A stretch of DNA of 64,000 nucleotides from Pseudomonas sp. Root71. GTDB taxonomy: Bacteria > Pseudomonadota > Gammaproteobacteria > Pseudomonadales > Pseudomonadaceae. Within the stretch, counting starts at the first letter, position 1. The number at the start of each line of letters is the position of its first letter. The translations under genes and the position numbers were made by a program. The notes under the pieces are model-generated. The model was not told where the DNA came from. It saw nothing but the letters and a program-made list of their open reading frames with translations, and made no database searches. This document shows, piece after piece, positions 24,174 to 33,540 of the stretch. The stretch covers positions 124,001 to 188,000 of the forward strand of contig NZ_LMHY01000030.1 in assembly GCF_001429045.1 (NCBI RefSeq), read 5' to 3'.

Positions 24174-24964
24174 GCGGTGATCCTCAGGCGTAGGAAACGG
24201 AACAGTTGATCGGTGACCAGGCCCAGCAGGCCGATGATCGCGATGGCGAGGAAAATCACATCCACCTGGAAGCCACGCATGGCCTTGAGGCTCAGGTAAC
24301 CCAGGCCACTGGAAGCGGCGACCAGTTCAGCCACCACCAGGTAAGTCCAGGCCCAGCCCATGGTCACGCGCAAGGTGTCGAGCACACCAGGCAGGGAAGC
24401 CGGAGCGATCACATGCAGCACTGCATCGCGGCGATTGGAACCGAGGGTGTAGGAGGCGTTGATCAGGTCCTTGGAGATGCCTTTGGACACGTCCGCGATC
24501 ATCACCAGTTGCTGGAAGAACACGCCGAAGATGATCACCGACACCCGCTGCTCCAGACCGATGCCGATCCACAGGATGAACAGCGGCACGAAGGAGGTCA
24601 CCGGCAGGTAGCGAATGAAGTTCACCAGTGGCTCAAGAAAGGCCTGGACGATGCGGAAGCTGCCCATCAACAGTCCCAGCGGCACCGCCACCAGGGACGA
24701 CACGATGAAACCGACCATCACCACTTCAACGCTGGCCCACACATGTTGGCCAAGGGTGCCGTCGCGGCCTAACCGCACGGCGGCCTCGACCACCGCGCCC
24801 GGCGTCGGCAGGAACATGCCTGGCACCACGCCACCGTAGGACAAGCCGGCCCACAGACCGACCAGCAGCACCCAGGCCAGGCCGCTCGCGCTCCAGATCA
24901 CCGAGACCGGCAAACCGGTCTTGGGCGTAATGCAACGGCTCAGCCATGAATTGCGCTTGAACAT
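24161..24964 (-). CDS. ABC importer permease (taurine/nitrate/sulfonate class)
   Basis: 267 residues with six membrane segments and the BPD_transp_1 coupling helix near ISKDLINASYTLGSNRRDAV, preceding LPGVLDTLRVTMGWAWTYLV. It starts 8 bp after the SBP stop. Function follows from the family: inner-membrane pore of an SBP-dependent importer. Confidence 0.9.
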   Translation of the reverse strand: MFKRNSWLSRCITPKTGLPVSVIWSASGLAWVLLVGLWAGLSYGGVVPGMFLPTPGAVVEAAVRLGRDGTLGQHVWASVEVVMVGFIVSSLVAVPLGLLMGSFRIVQAFLEPLVNFIRYLPVTSFVPLFILWIGIGLEQRVSVIIFGVFFQQLVMIADVSKGISKDLINASYTLGSNRRDAVLHVIAPASLPGVLDTLRVTMGWAWTYLVVAELVAASSGLGYLSLKAMRGFQVDVIFLAIAIIGLLGLVTDQLFRFLRLRITAWAQ

Positions 24965-24972
24965 GCAGCCTC

Positions 24973-25959
24973 CTAGAGCGGGGTGACGAAACGGTTGTCG
25001 ATCAGGTCGTCATTGCTGACGTTGTAGGGCTTGCCCTGCAGCTCGCTGGCGGTCTCGTTGGCCAGTTTGATCAGCGGTGCGCTGTCACCCGGCTTGCCCG
25101 GCGAGCCCAGCAGTTTTTCGCTCATGGCCTGATCGTAGAAACGCACGCCTTGCGCTGCGGCTTCCAGCTCCTTCGGATCGGCCAGGTAACCGCCGACACC
25201 CTTGGCCATGATTTTGTAGGCTTCCTGCGGATGATCCTTGGTGTACTGCACGGCTTTGTACAAACCGGCCACCAGGGCCTTGACGTCTTCCGGCTGTTTT
25301 TCGATCACGCTGCAATTCAGTGCGACCACATCGACGATCACCCCCGGTGTGCTGCTGCTGTCGATCAGCACCTTGCCCTGCTTTTTGTCGCGAACCATCG
25401 ACAGGTGCGGCTCCCAGGTCACGGCGGCGGGTACGCGACCGGCGATGAACGCGGTGGCGGCGTCGTCGGCCGTCATGTTCTGCACGGTGATGTCGCTCAT
25501 GCTCATGCCGTGTTTTTTCAGCAGATAGGACAGCCAGAACTGCGAGGTCGAACCTTCGTTGACCGCAACGGCCTTGCCCTTGAGTTCCTGCAGGCTCTTG
25601 ATGTCCTTGCCTACCAGCACGCCGTCGCCACCATGGCTGTCGTCCAGCGCGGCCACGGCCTTGAAGCAGAATTGCGGACGGTACTTGAGCACCTCGTCGA
25701 TGGTCGACGCCGAGCCGGACAACTCGCCGGATGCTTGTGCGGCCATGTACATCGCCGCTTCCTCGACCACCGGCAATTCGACGGTCAAACCGTTTTCCTT
25801 GAAGTAGCCAAGGTCCTGGGCCAGGTACAGGGTGCCGTAGCCGACCCAGGTGGTATGACCGATGGACAGAGTGCCGGCCTGGACGCTGGTGGCAACCGTC
25901 GCGGCGATGGCGGTGACCGCCAGCGGATAAGTGAAGCGGGTGAGCAAGGACTTGGTCAT
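24973..25959 (-). CDS. ABC importer periplasmic substrate-binding protein (NMT1/TauA-like)
   Basis: 328 residues. The start at 25959 follows GGAGTGCTCC; the longer frame to 26220 is not needed. A signal peptide (MTKSLLTRFTYPLAVTAIAA and on to SVQA) precedes the mature domain, which shows GYGTLYLAQDLGYFKENGLT and DEVLKYRPQF, as in SsuA/TauA/NrtA-type proteins. The ligand is not evident. The neighbouring omega-aminotransferase and aldehyde dehydrogenase suggest an amine or amino-sulfonate; this is inference. Confidence 0.85.
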   Translation of the reverse strand: MTKSLLTRFTYPLAVTAIAATVATSVQAGTLSIGHTTWVGYGTLYLAQDLGYFKENGLTVELPVVEEAAMYMAAQASGELSGSASTIDEVLKYRPQFCFKAVAALDDSHGGDGVLVGKDIKSLQELKGKAVAVNEGSTSQFWLSYLLKKHGMSMSDITVQNMTADDAATAFIAGRVPAAVTWEPHLSMVRDKKQGKVLIDSSSTPGVIVDVVALNCSVIEKQPEDVKALVAGLYKAVQYTKDHPQEAYKIMAKGVGGYLADPKELEAAAQGVRFYDQAMSEKLLGSPGKPGDSAPLIKLANETASELQGKPYNVSNDDLIDNRFVTPL

Positions 25960-26218
25960 GGAGCACTCCCAAAGCTGTTGATTTAGTTTTGTCATGGGCA
26001 GTACGGCCAGCCCTGAATCGGCTGCGACCTGTGGTCTCTGGATGGACCCTTCGGCGGGCAGCATTCGGCGGGCTGGCGAGATCGATGTTGGCCCATGGGA
26101 GGGCTTAGGAAAACGAGGAAATATGTGGATGCGAGTGATGAAAAAACTGGTTAGCGCGCACCGCGAAAGGGCGCTGTGGGCGGGGATGCCCGAGGTGGGT
26201 GCAAAGCTTGAGAACAGC

Positions 26219-26398
26219 AAAAGATCGCAGCCTTCGGCAGCTCCTACATTGGAATGCGATCCCCTGTAGGAGCTGCCGAAGGCTGCGATCTTTTATGTCT
26301 GTCGCAATCGCGAGCAGGCTCGCTCCTACAGGGGTCTATGTCGCCCTCGTTTCCGATGATCGACACAAATCCAATGTAGGAGCGAGCCTGCTCGCGAT
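26219..26398. repeat. Two REP hairpins of different family side by side
   Basis: A family-B hairpin (26219-26294, ending GGCTGCGATCTTTT) is followed 12 bp later by a third kind at 26307-26398, whose arms read CGCGAGCAGGCTCGCTCCTA and complement. The 465-bp gap 25960-26424 between the SBP and aminotransferase genes holds these two units and, nearer the SBP gene, its presumed promoter; nothing else is evident. Confidence 0.85.
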
Positions 26399-26424
26399 AA
26401 GGTCCGCAGGACCTTCCAGCAAGA

Positions 26425-27795
26425 TCAGAGCCGGCCGTATTCCTGCGCCGTACGATCCACCGCTTTCAGGGTCTTGGCGATCAGCTCATCAATCTCTTCA
26501 CGACTGGCAATCAACGCCGGCGCCATGATCATCCGGCCCAAGGTCGAGCGAATGATCACCCCCTCCTCGAAACCGATCGTGCGGCAACGCCAGGCAATAT
26601 CGTTCTCGTTGGCAAAACGCTTGCGAGTGGATTTGTCTTCGGCCAGTTGCAACGCCGCGACCATGCCGGTGCCCTGGATGTCACCCACCAACGGGTGCTT
26701 GCCGAACACTTCCCGCAGGCACTGTTGCAGGTAAGGGCCGATGTCGTCCTTGACCCGCGTCACCACGCCTTCGTCACGCAATGCCTTGAGGTTGGCAATC
26801 GCCACCGCCGCCGCCACCGGGTGCCCGGAATAGGTCAGGCCGTGGGCGAACACGCCGCCCTGCTCCACCAGCACCGAAGCCATTTTCTTCGACAGGATCA
26901 AACCGCCCATGGGGATGTAGCCCGAGGTCAGGCCCTTGGCGATGGACAGGGTGTCCGGCTCGAAACCGAAGTACTCGTGGGCGAACCATTCGCCGGTGCG
27001 ACCGAAGCCGCCGATCACTTCATCGGCGCACAGCAGCACGTCGTACTTGCGGCAGATGCGCTGGATTTCCGGCCAGTAGCTTTCTGGCGGGAAGATCATG
27101 CCGCCGGCGCCCTGGAACGGTTCGGCGATAAAGCCCGCGACCTTGTCCGCACCCAGTTCGAGGATCTTCGCTTCCAGTTGCTGGGCCGCGCGCAGACCGA
27201 ATTCCGCCGGTGTCAGGTTGCCTTCGTGGGCGAAGAAGTACGGCTCGTCGATGTGCTCGATGTCCGGAATCATGCCGCCCATTTCGTGCATGAATTTCAT
27301 GCCGCCCAGCGCCGTCGCGGCCAGGGTCGAACCGTGGTAACCGTTCCAGCGGCCGATCATGATTTTCTTCTCGGGCTTGCCGAGCACCTGCCAGTAACGA
27401 CGCACCGTGCGGATCAACACCTCGTTGGCCTCGGAGCCGGAGTTGGTGTAGATCGCGTGGCTGTAGTGAGCCGGCAGCAGGCTGAACAGCAGCTCGGACA
27501 GCTCGATCACCTGCGGGTGGGTGGTGTGGAAAAACATGTTGTAGTACGGCAGTTGCTCCAGCTGCTGGCTCGCAGCAAAGGCCAGGTCCTTGCGCCCGTA
27601 ACCGAGGTTGGTGCACCACAGCCCGGACATGCCGTCGAGGTAACGCCGGCCATCGTTGTCCCACAGGTGCAGGCGTTCGCCACGGACCATCACCCGTGGC
27701 CCCTCGTCGTTGAGGGCTTTTTGATCGACGAATGCATGGATGTGGTGCGCAGCGTCGGCGGCCTGGTAGTCGCGGGTGTCACGTGGTGTGGTCAT
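26425..27795 (-). CDS. Omega-aminotransferase (class III, SpuC-like)
   Basis: 456 residues of the class-III PLP aminotransferases, with SGSEAN near 119-124, NGYHGSTLAA near 151-160, ADEVIGGFGRTG near 257-268 (D258) and the PLP lysine K287 in SIAKGLTSGY. It resembles putrescine:pyruvate aminotransferase SpuC and beta-alanine or taurine:pyruvate aminotransferases, which transfer a terminal amino group to pyruvate and leave an aldehyde. The aldehyde dehydrogenase gene immediately upstream on the same strand (21-bp gap) would oxidise that product. The natural amine is not determined. Confidence 0.85.
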   Translation of the reverse strand: MTTPRDTRDYQAADAAHHIHAFVDQKALNDEGPRVMVRGERLHLWDNDGRRYLDGMSGLWCTNLGYGRKDLAFAASQQLEQLPYYNMFFHTTHPQVIELSELLFSLLPAHYSHAIYTNSGSEANEVLIRTVRRYWQVLGKPEKKIMIGRWNGYHGSTLAATALGGMKFMHEMGGMIPDIEHIDEPYFFAHEGNLTPAEFGLRAAQQLEAKILELGADKVAGFIAEPFQGAGGMIFPPESYWPEIQRICRKYDVLLCADEVIGGFGRTGEWFAHEYFGFEPDTLSIAKGLTSGYIPMGGLILSKKMASVLVEQGGVFAHGLTYSGHPVAAAVAIANLKALRDEGVVTRVKDDIGPYLQQCLREVFGKHPLVGDIQGTGMVAALQLAEDKSTRKRFANENDIAWRCRTIGFEEGVIIRSTLGRMIMAPALIASREEIDELIAKTLKAVDRTAQEYGRL

Positions 27796-27816
27796 CGCCA
27801 GTTCTCCGTTTTGTTA

Positions 27817-29307
27817 TCAGCGCAATTGAAACCAGGTGGTCTTCAACTGGGTGTATTTATCGAATGAATGCAGGGACAGGTCGCGGCCGAAACCCGACTG
27901 CTTGCCGCCGCCAAAAGGCACGGTCACGTCCAGCGCATCGACGCTGTTGACCGACACCGTACCGGCCCGCAATTGTCGCGCCACACGGTGGGCGCGGTTG
28001 AGGTCGTCGGTCCACAGCGAAGCCGCCAGACCGTAGACGCTGTCGTTGGCCAGTTGCAAGGCGTGGGCCTCATCGTCGAATGGCGTAATCGCCAGCACCG
28101 GGCCGAACACTTCATCGCGAAACAGCGGCATGTCCGGGGTCACACCGGTGAAAATCGTCGGCTGGATGAAGTTGTCCGAGCCGTTGAAGATCGACTGCCG
28201 ACCGCCACAAACCTTAGTCGCGCCTTGCTGTTCGGCCTGCTGGATGAACTTCATGATCCGCGCGGTCTGCCGGCTGTCGACGATGGCCCCGGCGGCGCTC
28301 GACGGGTCCAGAGGATCGCCCGGCAACCAGCGTTCAGCCTGGGCCTTGAGGCACTCGACGAACTCGTCATGAATCGAGCGCTGCACCAGCAACCGCGAGT
28401 TGGCCGAGCAGACTTCGCCCTGATTGAAGAAGATGCCGAACGCGGCTTTTTCCGCGGCCAGATCCAGGTCCTGACAATCGGCAAACACCAGGTTCGCACT
28501 CTTGCCGCCGCACTCCAGCCACACCTGCTTGAGGTTCGACTGGGCCGAGTACTGCATGAAATATTTGCCGACTTCGGTGGAGCCGGTGAACACCAGGCAA
28601 TCGACGTCCGGGTGCAGGCCGAGGGCTTTGCCGGCCTGCTCGCCGAGGCCCGGCAGTACGTTGAGGACGCCTGCCGGAATCCCCGCCTCCAGCGCCAGCT
28701 CAGCCAGGCGCAGGGCGGAAAACGGCGACTGCTCGGCCGGTTTGAGGATTACCGAGTTACCGGCGGCCAGGGCCGGGGCGAGTTTCCACGCCGCCATGTC
28801 CAGAGGGAAATTCCACGGCACCACGGCAGCCACCACGCCGAGGGCTTCGCGAGTAATGGTTGCCAGCACGTTCTGCGCGCTGGGGGCGATCTGGTCGTAG
28901 AGTTTGTCGAGGCTTTCGGCGTACCAGCGGAACACGCCTGCGGCACCCGGCACGTCGATGTTGTAGGCATCGGTGACGGGCTTGCCCATGTTCAGCGAAT
29001 CGAGCAGCGCCAATTCTTCACGGTTTTCCAGGATCAAGTCGGCCAGGCGCAACAGTACTTGCTTGCGTTCGGTCGGCGAGCGCGCAGCCCAGGTGCCAGC
29101 CTCGAAGACCTGCCGCGCATTGTGCACCGCCGCGTTCACATCTTCTTCACCACAGGCGGCAACGTTGGCCAGGCATTGCCCGGTGGCGGGGTTGATCGCG
29201 GCGAAGGTCTGCCCCGACTGCGCCGCGCGGCGCTGGCCGCCGATCACGGCCTGGTCGGGAAACCGCAGGGAAGCGGCCTTGCGTTGCCAATACTCAAGCT
29301 CGAACAC
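27817..29307 (-). CDS. Aldehyde dehydrogenase (KauB/PuuC-like)
   Basis: 496 residues, close in length and pattern to KauB of P. aeruginosa. Catalytic residues are N166 (VVPWNF), E265 (WLECGGKS) and C300 (NQGEVCSANS). The KauB/PuuC group oxidises 4-aminobutanal-type and gamma-glutamyl aldehydes with NAD. No ATG fits the family start; GTG at 29307, nine bases after GGAG, is the best start. The frame continues to 29697 but would cross into the divergent LysR gene. It forms an operon with the aminotransferase and is probably controlled by the LysR regulator. Confidence 0.85.
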   Translation of the reverse strand: MFELEYWQRKAASLRFPDQAVIGGQRRAAQSGQTFAAINPATGQCLANVAACGEEDVNAAVHNARQVFEAGTWAARSPTERKQVLLRLADLILENREELALLDSLNMGKPVTDAYNIDVPGAAGVFRWYAESLDKLYDQIAPSAQNVLATITREALGVVAAVVPWNFPLDMAAWKLAPALAAGNSVILKPAEQSPFSALRLAELALEAGIPAGVLNVLPGLGEQAGKALGLHPDVDCLVFTGSTEVGKYFMQYSAQSNLKQVWLECGGKSANLVFADCQDLDLAAEKAAFGIFFNQGEVCSANSRLLVQRSIHDEFVECLKAQAERWLPGDPLDPSSAAGAIVDSRQTARIMKFIQQAEQQGATKVCGGRQSIFNGSDNFIQPTIFTGVTPDMPLFRDEVFGPVLAITPFDDEAHALQLANDSVYGLAASLWTDDLNRAHRVARQLRAGTVSVNSVDALDVTVPFGGGKQSGFGRDLSLHSFDKYTQLKTTWFQLR

Positions 29308-29443
29308 GTTCAGATGCTCCAGAGGACATTCTTGTGTATTGGATAGTCGCTCAGGCCCGAGCGGTGGAAAACCAGTAAAAATGTGTTCGCAGGCCAAGAA
29401 AAAACTACGTAGCCAATCTCCCTTCTGGCGCAGCATGTGGTTA

Positions 29444-29457
29444 TTGTTCAAACACAA
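29444..29457. promoter_or_regulatory. Possible LysR-type regulator box
   Basis: TTGT-TCAAAC-ACAA is an inverted repeat with T-N11-A-like form, in the 225-bp gap between the divergent ALDH and LysR genes. Chance occurrence is possible. Confidence 0.35.
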
Positions 29458-29532
29458 CAAATCGCTACCCGAGCGGATAGGGTGGCGCGCAAATTGCCAG
29501 GATGCCTGATCCGTTCTCCCCCGAGGTTTGCT

Positions 29533-30462
29533 GTGGCTGCCTACAATCTGCGTCAACTGAAATACTTCATCACCACCGTCGAGTGCGGCAGCGTCGCCGA
29601 GGCCTCGCGCAAGCTGTACATCGCCCAGCCTTCGATCTCCACGGCCATCAAAGGGCTGGAAGACAGTTTCGGCGTGCAACTGCTGATCCGCCATCATGCA
29701 CAGGGCGTGTCATTGACCCCCAGCGGTGCACGCTTCTACCGCAAGGCACAGGAACTGCTGCGCATGGCCAAGGAGTTCGAGCAGAACGCCCTGGCCGACA
29801 ACGACGTGGTCTCCGGACAGATTGATATCGGCTGTTTCGAAACCGTCGCGCCGCTGTACCTGCCGCAATTGATCGCAGGATTTTCGGCGTTGTACCCGGG
29901 GGTAGAAATCCGCATCCGCGATGGCGAGCAACAAGAGCTGGTGCAGGGCCTGACCTCCGGGGCCTTCGATCTGGCGATCCTCTACGAACACGACCTGGAC
30001 GGCACCATCGCGACCGAACCGCTGATGCCGGCGCAACGACCTTATGCGTTGTTGCCGGCGGATCACCGCTTTGCCCATCAGGCGCAGGTGTCATTGCGGG
30101 ACCTGTGCCTGGAACCGATGATCCTTTTGGACGTGCAGCCGAGCCGGACCTACTTCGTCAGCCTGTTCGAAGAGCTGGACCTGACCCCGCGCATCGCCTT
30201 CAGCTCGCCATCGATCGAGATGGTGCGGGGCATGGTTGGCCAGGGATTCGGGTTCTCGATCCTGGTGACCAAGCCGCATTCGGAGTGCACCTACGACGGA
30301 CAGAAAGTAGTGTGCGTGGACATCGCCGAAAACGTCACCGGATCCGGGCTGGTGGCCGCATGGCTCAAGCGTGGGCAACTGACCAAGCCGGCGCAGTTGT
30401 TCGCCGACTACTGCCGCGAACAACTGACCGCCAAATCCGAAAGCTCAAGGCCGTCCGTGTAG
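29533..30462 (+). CDS. LysR-family transcriptional regulator
   Basis: 309 residues. The N-terminal helix-turn-helix (about 5-62, GSVAEASRKLYIAQPSISTA) and a LysR substrate domain (about 92-295) are clear. The start is GTG at 29533 with GAGG six bases before; the longer frame from 29437 is unlikely. Its position opposite the ALDH-aminotransferase operon suggests it controls that operon, with the amine or aldehyde as possible co-inducer. Confidence 0.9.
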   Translation: MAAYNLRQLKYFITTVECGSVAEASRKLYIAQPSISTAIKGLEDSFGVQLLIRHHAQGVSLTPSGARFYRKAQELLRMAKEFEQNALADNDVVSGQIDIGCFETVAPLYLPQLIAGFSALYPGVEIRIRDGEQQELVQGLTSGAFDLAILYEHDLDGTIATEPLMPAQRPYALLPADHRFAHQAQVSLRDLCLEPMILLDVQPSRTYFVSLFEELDLTPRIAFSSPSIEMVRGMVGQGFGFSILVTKPHSECTYDGQKVVCVDIAENVTGSGLVAAWLKRGQLTKPAQLFADYCREQLTAKSESSRPSV

Positions 30463-30471
30463 GAGCTGCGA

Positions 30472-32988
30472 TTACTTGCGCGGTTTTATCCGTGCAGTCG
30501 CCTCCGCCACCAGCGGATCATCCGGCCAGTAATGCTTGGGATAACGCCCCTTCAAATCCTTCTTCACCTCGGCATAGGTGCTGCGCCAGAAGTTGGCCAG
30601 GTCCTGAGTCACCTGCACCGGTCGCCTTGCCGGGGACAACAGATGCAGCTTGACCACTTGCCGGCCGCCGGCGATGCGCGGGGTTTCGGCCAGACCGAAT
30701 AACTCCTGCAATCGCACCGCCAGAATCGGCGGCTGTTCGCTGTAGTCCAGACGAATCGACGACCCCGAGGGCACGCTCAAATGATGCGGCGCCAGCTCGT
30801 CCAGCCGTTGCGGCAGCGGCCACGGCAGCAGGTTGTGGACGATGCTCGACAAGTCCAGGTTGGCGAAGTGACTGAGCCGAGAAACCTTGCCCAGATACGG
30901 CATCAGCCAGTGTTCCAGATTCTTGAGCAATGCCGCGTCACTGACATCCGGCCACTCGCTCTCGCCCTTGGCGGCGAGGTCCAGTTGCCGCAACAAGGCG
31001 ACCCGCGCCTGCCACTGACGCAGTTCCGGGGTCCACGGCAACAGCTCCAGGCCTTTGCGCCGCACCAGGTTCACCAGCGCCTGGCTACGGGCGGTTTCGT
31101 CGAGGCCGGTCAGTGGCTCGCGGCTGAGGATCAGTTCGCCAACCTTGCGCTGACGCTCGGCCCGCAGCACGCCCTCGCGCTCATCCCAATCCAGTTGATC
31201 GACGCAGCGCACCTGCTCGGCCAGCACTGAATCGAAGAGCGCCGGATCGAAGTCCGTCGCCAGGTAAATCCGCTCCTCACGCTGGCCCTGGCGACTGCCC
31301 AGATCGGCGATCACCAGCCACGCTTGCTTCATCAGGCTGTCGGCTTCGGCGAACAGTGCCGCACGACCGTTGGCCAAACGGTATTCCGCGCCACCGGCAC
31401 GCCGTTGTTGGGCGACCCGGTCGGGATAGGCCAGCGCCAGCAAGGCGCCGAGCCAGCGTGGATGGTCGGGATCGCTGACCGGCTCCGAGGCTTTGCCACG
31501 CAGGTAACCACGATATTGCCGCGCCAGTTGCCGTGCGCGCTGCACCCCGCCCTGCGCGCCGCGTGCAGCACGCTCTTCGCCGGACAGCAGCGCCAGTCGG
31601 CTATGCAGGTCCGCCCCGGCGCCGCGCAAGATATCGCGCTCGCCGAGCAGTGCCGCGACATCGCAGGCCATGTCCGCCAGCCCCAGCGCCTGGCCACGCA
31701 ACAGTAAATGCGCGATGCGCGGATGCGCCGGCAGTTCGGCCATGGCCTGACCATGGCGGGTCAGCGCTTCCCCTTCCAGCGCCCCCAGGCGTTCGAGCAG
31801 GTCCTGAGCCTGTGCATAAGCGGCGGCCGGCGGCACGTCGAGCCACACCAGTTGCCCGGGCGTCACGCCCCAACGACCAAGCTGCAAGGCCAGCCCGGCG
31901 AGGTCCGCCGAGAGTATTTCCGCACTGCCATAGGCCGCCAGTTGCTCGTGCTGGTCCTGGGACCACAAGCGATAACACACGCCCGGTTCCAGTCGCCCGG
32001 CCCGGCCAGCGCGCTGGGTGGCGCTGGCCTTGGAAATGCGCTGGGTGTCGAGACGGGTCATACCGCTACCGGGGTCGAAACGCGGCACCCGCGCCAGCCC
32101 GGCATCGATCACGACCCTCACGCCATTGATGGTCAAACTGGTCTCGGCGATGTTGGTGGCCAGCACCACTTTGCGCTTGCCCGCCGGTGCCGGATCGATG
32201 GCTGCCCGTTGCGCCGCGAGGTCCAGTTCACCGTGCAACGGGCACAGTAGGACCTGAGTGTTTTCGCCCAAGGCATCGGCCAGTTGCTGATGCACGCGGC
32301 GGATTTCTGCTTGCCCCGGCAGGAACACCAGCACACTGCCGGTCTCGTCGTCCAAGGCTTCGAGGATGGTCTGCACCAGACGCGGCTCGATGAATTCACC
32401 GGCCTGGAATGGCCGCCCCCAGCGCATCGCCACCGGGTACATGCGCCCTTCGCTGCGCAGGATCGGCGCGTCGTCGAGCAACCCGGCCAAGCGTTCGCCT
32501 TCGAGCGTGGCAGACATCAAGAGGATTTTCAGCGGCTGATCGTCACGGAACAGTTCGCGGCCATTGAGGCTCAGGGCCAGCGCCAGATCAGCGTCGAGAC
32601 TGCGTTCGTGAAATTCATCGAAGATCAGCAGACCCACGCCTTCGAGCGCCGGGTCATCCTGCAAACGCCGGGTGAGGATGCCTTCGGTGACCACTTCGAT
32701 ACGGGTGTTGGGGCCGACCTTGCTGTCGAGCCGAATGCGATAACCCACGGTTTCGCCGACCTTCTCCCCCAGCTCACTGGCCAGCCGTTCAGCCGCTGCG
32801 CGCGCGGCCAACCGGCGGGGTTCGAGCATCAGGATGGTCTGACCGGCCAGCCACGACTCGTTGAGCAAGGCCAAAGGCACGCGGGTGGTTTTACCGGCGC
32901 CGGGCGGCGCTTCGAGCACGGCTTCGTGGCGTGTAGCGAGGGCTTCACGCAGGGCGGGTAAAACTTCATCGATCGGCAAAGAAATCAT
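30472..32988 (-). CDS. hrpB: ATP-dependent RNA helicase HrpB
   Basis: 838 residues, standard for HrpB. DExH helicase motifs: PPGAGKTT (28-35), DEFH (124-127), SATL and QRAGRAGR. The helicase-associated HA2 and HrpB C-terminal domains follow, ending WRSTYAEVKKDLKGRYPKHY and a short basic tail. It belongs to the DEAH/RHA helicases; its cellular role in bacteria is poorly known. ATG at 32988 follows TTGGAG. Confidence 0.93.
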   Translation of the reverse strand: MISLPIDEVLPALREALATRHEAVLEAPPGAGKTTRVPLALLNESWLAGQTILMLEPRRLAARAAAERLASELGEKVGETVGYRIRLDSKVGPNTRIEVVTEGILTRRLQDDPALEGVGLLIFDEFHERSLDADLALALSLNGRELFRDDQPLKILLMSATLEGERLAGLLDDAPILRSEGRMYPVAMRWGRPFQAGEFIEPRLVQTILEALDDETGSVLVFLPGQAEIRRVHQQLADALGENTQVLLCPLHGELDLAAQRAAIDPAPAGKRKVVLATNIAETSLTINGVRVVIDAGLARVPRFDPGSGMTRLDTQRISKASATQRAGRAGRLEPGVCYRLWSQDQHEQLAAYGSAEILSADLAGLALQLGRWGVTPGQLVWLDVPPAAAYAQAQDLLERLGALEGEALTRHGQAMAELPAHPRIAHLLLRGQALGLADMACDVAALLGERDILRGAGADLHSRLALLSGEERAARGAQGGVQRARQLARQYRGYLRGKASEPVSDPDHPRWLGALLALAYPDRVAQQRRAGGAEYRLANGRAALFAEADSLMKQAWLVIADLGSRQGQREERIYLATDFDPALFDSVLAEQVRCVDQLDWDEREGVLRAERQRKVGELILSREPLTGLDETARSQALVNLVRRKGLELLPWTPELRQWQARVALLRQLDLAAKGESEWPDVSDAALLKNLEHWLMPYLGKVSRLSHFANLDLSSIVHNLLPWPLPQRLDELAPHHLSVPSGSSIRLDYSEQPPILAVRLQELFGLAETPRIAGGRQVVKLHLLSPARRPVQVTQDLANFWRSTYAEVKKDLKGRYPKHYWPDDPLVAEATARIKPRK

Positions 32989-33088
32989 GCTGGCTCCAAA
33001 ACAGAGCGGCGAGTATAACGGCGAACTGTTTGGCGTAGTCTGGGCTCTAACCAGTAACGTTCTTGGCGTTCTACTCAGGAGATTTCAT

Positions 33089-33508
33089 ATGCGTGCTCCC
33101 TTTCGCCTGATTGGCGGTGTTCTGGTCGCAACCTTGCTGACTCAAGTGACCGCCTGCGGGTCGATCTTCTACCCGGATCGACGTGGCCAGATCGAAGGCA
33201 AGATCGACCCGGCCATCGCCGCGCTCGACGCCGTGGGCCTGTTGTTCTACATCATCCCCGGCCTGATTGCGTTTGCCGTGGACTTCGCCACCGGCGCGAT
33301 TTACTTCGAGCCAGGCAAGACCGCCCAGGTCGACCCGCAAAAACTCAAGGACGCTATCGGTCCCGACGGCAAGGTCGATAATCGCAAGTTGCAGACTATT
33401 CTGGAAAGCGAACTGGGCCGCAGCTTCCCGCTGGACGATCCACGCCTGATCCAGAGTAAAGGCAGCTCTCAACAACTGGCGATGTTCGGCCTGCAACCCG
33501 CCGCGTAA
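33089..33508 (+). CDS. Small lipoprotein, hypothetical
   Basis: 139 residues. N-terminal segment MRAPFRLIGGVLVATLLTQV ends in the lipobox-like TAC (lipidated cysteine at 23), then a hydrophobic stretch (LLFYIIPGLIAFAVDFATGAI, about 53-73). ATG at 33089 follows AGGAGATTTCAT. I see no known domain. It lies divergent to hrpB and 32 bp upstream of fieF, possibly co-transcribed with it. Confidence 0.75.
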   Translation: MRAPFRLIGGVLVATLLTQVTACGSIFYPDRRGQIEGKIDPAIAALDAVGLLFYIIPGLIAFAVDFATGAIYFEPGKTAQVDPQKLKDAIGPDGKVDNRKLQTILESELGRSFPLDDPRLIQSKGSSQQLAMFGLQPAA

Positions 33509-33540
33509 TCCCTACGCACGAAAGGACTCTTCAAGGAACG

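Noticed and set aside
26199..26528. 109-codon frame through the REP units downstream of the aminotransferase gene
   Set aside because: It consists mostly of translated REP sequence and overlaps the aminotransferase stop.
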